Positions 5,360-7,176 of a stretch of 7,176 bases of DNA are shown here, in pieces. Within the stretch, counting starts at the first letter, position 1. Every line of letters starts with the position of its first letter. This DNA is from Burkholderiales bacterium (GTDB lineage: Bacteria > Pseudomonadota > Gammaproteobacteria > Burkholderiales > Ga0077523): NCBI GenBank assembly GCA_025459035.1, contig JALORJ010000132.1, forward strand, positions 1 through 7,176. Reading direction: 5' to 3'. Below the pieces are notes generated by a model. It was not told the origin of the DNA. It saw nothing but the letters and a program-made list of their open reading frames with translations, and searched no databases. The translations under genes were made by a program, and so were the position numbers.

Positions 5360-6961
5360 TCAGAAGTCGAAGTGCACCCGGGTCGTGAATGCCCGCTCGC
5401 GGCTGGCGCGGATGATCCCGACGACGACGTCGTTCGCGTAGCGCGTCTCGTCGTAGTTGAAGTAGACGCTCAGGTTCGGTGTCCAGAGCCAGTGCAGGCC
5501 GACCGTGATGCCTTCCGCACGGTTGGTGAACTGCGGTGCCGTGGCGCTGTTGACGATCAGCACACCGGTGCCGGTCAGCCCCTGGGCCGTGGCCTGCCCG
5601 GCCGTCAGCATCGGAAAGTCGGTCGCGTCGAACGCGCTGAAGCGCAGGCCGAGCTGCCACGCCCCCCAGCCGCTGTTGCCGCCCGGGGTGTAGTTGCTGA
5701 TCGGCACGATGCGACCGAACACGCCGTTGCGGTACGCGTCGGCGAAGCGCTCGCCGGTGAGCATCCAGACCGCGCTCACGTAGTACGACATCAGCGACTT
5801 CGCGAACTCGCGCCCGGTCGCGCTGCGGCCGTCGTACGCGATCGACGTGAACTCGCCCTGCAGCTTGAACGGGCCGTACGCGCCGGCCAGTTCGAACCCG
5901 GAGCGCGTGCGGCGCACGTTGTCGCCGTTGAACGCCGACGGCTGGAAGAACGTGTAGCCGCGGGCCTCCGAGCGCTCGCCCTGCGCGGTGGATCCGTTCG
6001 CGAGCGTGCCGGTGGACCCCATCAAGCCGACGTGCGCGACCGCGATCGCCTGGTAGCCGAGCAGCTCGGCGAAGTTGACCGTCGCGCGCGCGATGACGTC
6101 CGGGTGGTCGGCGATCGCCGCGGGCTCGTTGCCGCCCTTGCCCTGGCCGTTCGACAGCGCGATGCCGTAGGTCGTCCCGAGCCGCGGCACGCCGTGGATC
6201 ATCGCGCCGCGCTCCTTCGCGGGCACGAGCTGATCCATCATCGAGCGCTCCTGGAAGTCGATGAAGCGCGAGCTGGTCAGCTGATCCATCGAGTACGGCA
6301 TCTTGAACTGGCCGAACCGCAGCTGCACCGCGTCGCTCCAGGCCGCGTTCATCCACGCCACGTCGAGCGTCGAACCGCCGTTGCGCAGTTGGTTCGAGCC
6401 CTGCGCACCGACCGTGGGCGACACCGGCGACTGCGCGAAGTCACCGGTGATGTCCCAGGTGAGCCAGTCCTGCCAGCGGCCCTGCAGCGTGAAGTACGCG
6501 CGCCGCACGTCGAAGCCCGACGGCTCGAGGTCGTCGAGGAAGTAGCGGTAGTCGGCATCGAGCCGGCCCGACAGGTTGAAGGTCGTGCGCCGGTCCTGCG
6601 TCTCGAAGACGATGCCGTTGTTCCAGCGACCCTTGTAGCGCTCGCGGTCGAGGTCGCGCTCCTGCTGGTCCTGCGCGGCGCGCAGCGCGCTGCGGCGGCG
6701 CTCGGTGCGCGCTTCGGTGCGCTCGGCCGGCGTCTCGGTCGCGATCTCGTCGAATTCCTCTTCCGAGATCACGCCCTTGGCCTTCAGCTTCTCGAGCAGT
6801 TCGAGCAGCTTGTCGCGCCGGACCGTGCGCGGCGCGGCGTCCGGCGGTGCATCGTCGTCGGCGTGGGCCGGCCCTGCGACCAGTGCCGCGAACGCGCATG
6901 CCGCCACCACCCACCGCAGCCGCCGCGCTTCGCGCGACGCCCCGCTGCCCTCGAACCCCAT
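5360..6961 (-). CDS. OprO/OprP-like outer-membrane porin with helical N-terminal extension
   Basis: A 533-residue outer-membrane channel of the phosphate-selective porin O/P family. A signal peptide with a longish N-region (MGFEGSGASREARRLR) and core 17-31 is cut after Ala-His-Ala, residue 34. Residues 49-74 (LLELLEKLKAKGVISEEEFDEI) look like a SHOCT-type helical hairpin; 78-110 are a highly charged Arg/Glu helix, probably coiled coil. The barrel starts about 115 and carries NLSGRLDADYRYF, VRRAYFTLQGRW, RFGQFKMPYSMDQLTSSRFI, ERSMMDQLVPAKERGAMIHG and GIALSNGQGKGG, all classic for the family, and ends TTRVHFDF with the terminal Phe of the assembly signal. The start at 6961 has a strong ribosome binding site, AGGGGA at 6969-6974, 7 bases away. 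It shares its fold with the next porin but is clearly diverged, so this is not a recent duplication. Substrate is unproven. Confidence 0.9.
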   Translation of the reverse strand: MGFEGSGASREARRLRWVVAACAFAALVAGPAHADDDAPPDAAPRTVRRDKLLELLEKLKAKGVISEEEFDEIATETPAERTEARTERRRSALRAAQDQQERDLDRERYKGRWNNGIVFETQDRRTTFNLSGRLDADYRYFLDDLEPSGFDVRRAYFTLQGRWQDWLTWDITGDFAQSPVSPTVGAQGSNQLRNGGSTLDVAWMNAAWSDAVQLRFGQFKMPYSMDQLTSSRFIDFQERSMMDQLVPAKERGAMIHGVPRLGTTYGIALSNGQGKGGNEPAAIADHPDVIARATVNFAELLGYQAIAVAHVGLMGSTGTLANGSTAQGERSEARGYTFFQPSAFNGDNVRRTRSGFELAGAYGPFKLQGEFTSIAYDGRSATGREFAKSLMSYYVSAVWMLTGERFADAYRNGVFGRIVPISNYTPGGNSGWGAWQLGLRFSAFDATDFPMLTAGQATAQGLTGTGVLIVNSATAPQFTNRAEGITVGLHWLWTPNLSVYFNYDETRYANDVVVGIIRASRERAFTTRVHFDF

Positions 6962-7054
6962 CGGCGCTTCCCCTGTGCGGGAACGCCCGTCGACCGCGAT
7001 CGGTATGCCGCGGTCCTGATCGGTGCGCCCCGTCAGCGAGTGTCGGCAGCGCGC

Positions 7055-7083
7055 ATGACAATCAAGTGACGTTTGTGTGTCAA
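7055..7083 (-). promoter_or_regulatory. Candidate promoter / PhoB half-site cluster for the 5360-6961 porin
   Basis: The minus strand has a perfect -35 box TTGACA (7078-7083), 17 bases, then TGTCAT (7055-7060), a 4/6 match to the -10 box; the predicted leader is about 87 bases. The same stretch can be read as tandem Pho-type half-sites: GTCA at 7067-7070 and GTCA at 7056-7059 are exactly 11 bases apart, and GACA at 7078-7081 is a further 11 bases upstream. Over 18 bases (7055-7072) about 12 positions fit the Pho-box pattern with degenerate positions allowed. The two readings compete; either one places a promoter before this porin. Confidence 0.42.
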
Positions 7084-7086
7084 ACG
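7070..7086. repeat. 6-bp inverted repeat around the -35 box
   Basis: cgtttg (7070-7075) and caaacg (7081-7086) flank a 5-base spacer tgtgt. The right arm overlaps the candidate -35 box, so the repeat could be an operator. As RNA it would form a short hairpin 30 bases after the stop of the gene ending at 7116, but the stem is not GC-rich and no U run follows, so a terminator role is less likely. Confidence 0.45.
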
Positions 7087-7115
7087 ATGGCCCGTACGGA
7101 TCGTGATGTCGGAAG

Positions 7116-7175
7116 TCAGCGCCACCAGAGCGCCATGGTCGCGGCGCCGAGGGCGGCCGTGACCAGCGCGCACAG
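7116..7175 (-). CDS. C-terminal end of an unidentified, probably membrane, protein
   Basis: One minus-strand frame entering from the right edge reads LCALVTAALGAATMALWWR and stops with TGA at 7116-7118. The 16-18 hydrophobic residues followed by Trp-Trp-Arg look like a last transmembrane helix with an interfacial aromatic pair and a positive end. The other two frames give Arg/Pro-rich shadow-like peptides. Nineteen residues are too few to name a family. The gap to the porin start is 154 bases and carries promoter-like sequence, so it is probably a separate unit. Confidence 0.4.
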   Translation of the reverse strand: MCALVTAALGAATMALWWR

Positions 7176-7176
7176 C

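Noticed and set aside
7056..7068. FNR/Anr-like TTGAT half-site in the upstream porin region
   Set aside because: Only one half (TTGAT) matches; the partner position reads ATGCG in place of ATCAA.
5147..7069. 640-codon plus-strand open frame
   Set aside because: Antisense to the 5360-6961 porin, whose signal peptide, barrel motifs and terminal Phe are clear; the plus-strand product is Arg/Val/Glu-rich shadow sequence.

Overview
This window comes from a GC-rich Gram-negative bacterium. The two outer-membrane porins of the phosphate-selective (OprO/OprP-like) type and the polyamine ABC transporter fit a proteobacterium; a beta-proteobacterium is my best guess from the porin style and codon use, but this is inference. 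Every gene I can support is read from the minus strand, so biological order runs from high to low coordinates. The long open frames on the plus strand are antisense shadows of GC-rich codons.

Layout in transcription order: (1) 7116-7175, the last 19 residues of an unidentified, probably membrane, protein. (2) 6962-7115, an intergenic region with a promoter-like TTGACA box, tandem GTCA half-sites and a 6-bp inverted repeat. (3) 5360-6961, a 533-residue OprO/OprP-like porin with a helical, charged N-terminal extension. (4) 4926-5359, a 434-bp non-coding region with a 14-bp perfect palindrome, an imperfect direct repeat and a good match to a PhoB (Pho) box. (5) 3177-4925, a second, 582-residue OprO/OprP-like porin with a long Ala/Pro-rich linker and a short coiled coil ahead of its barrel. 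(6) 2986-3176, a spacer with a hairpin right after the porin stop and a weak promoter candidate. (7) 2985 to 1, a polyamine (putrescine/spermidine) ABC importer: ATPase (potG/potA type), two permeases (potH, potI) and the start of the periplasmic binding protein, cut off by the window edge.

The importer works as one unit: the binding protein captures polyamine in the periplasm, PotH and PotI form the channel, and PotG drives transport with ATP. The porins would let small anionic solutes cross the outer membrane; the candidate Pho box suggests at least the second porin is phosphate-starvation induced. Whether porins and importer cooperate is not shown; the hairpin and 191-bp gap argue for separate transcripts. 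I see no mobile element, CRISPR array, RNA gene or clearly new system. The most useful leads are the regulatory DNA before each porin and the unusual N-terminal modules of the porins.
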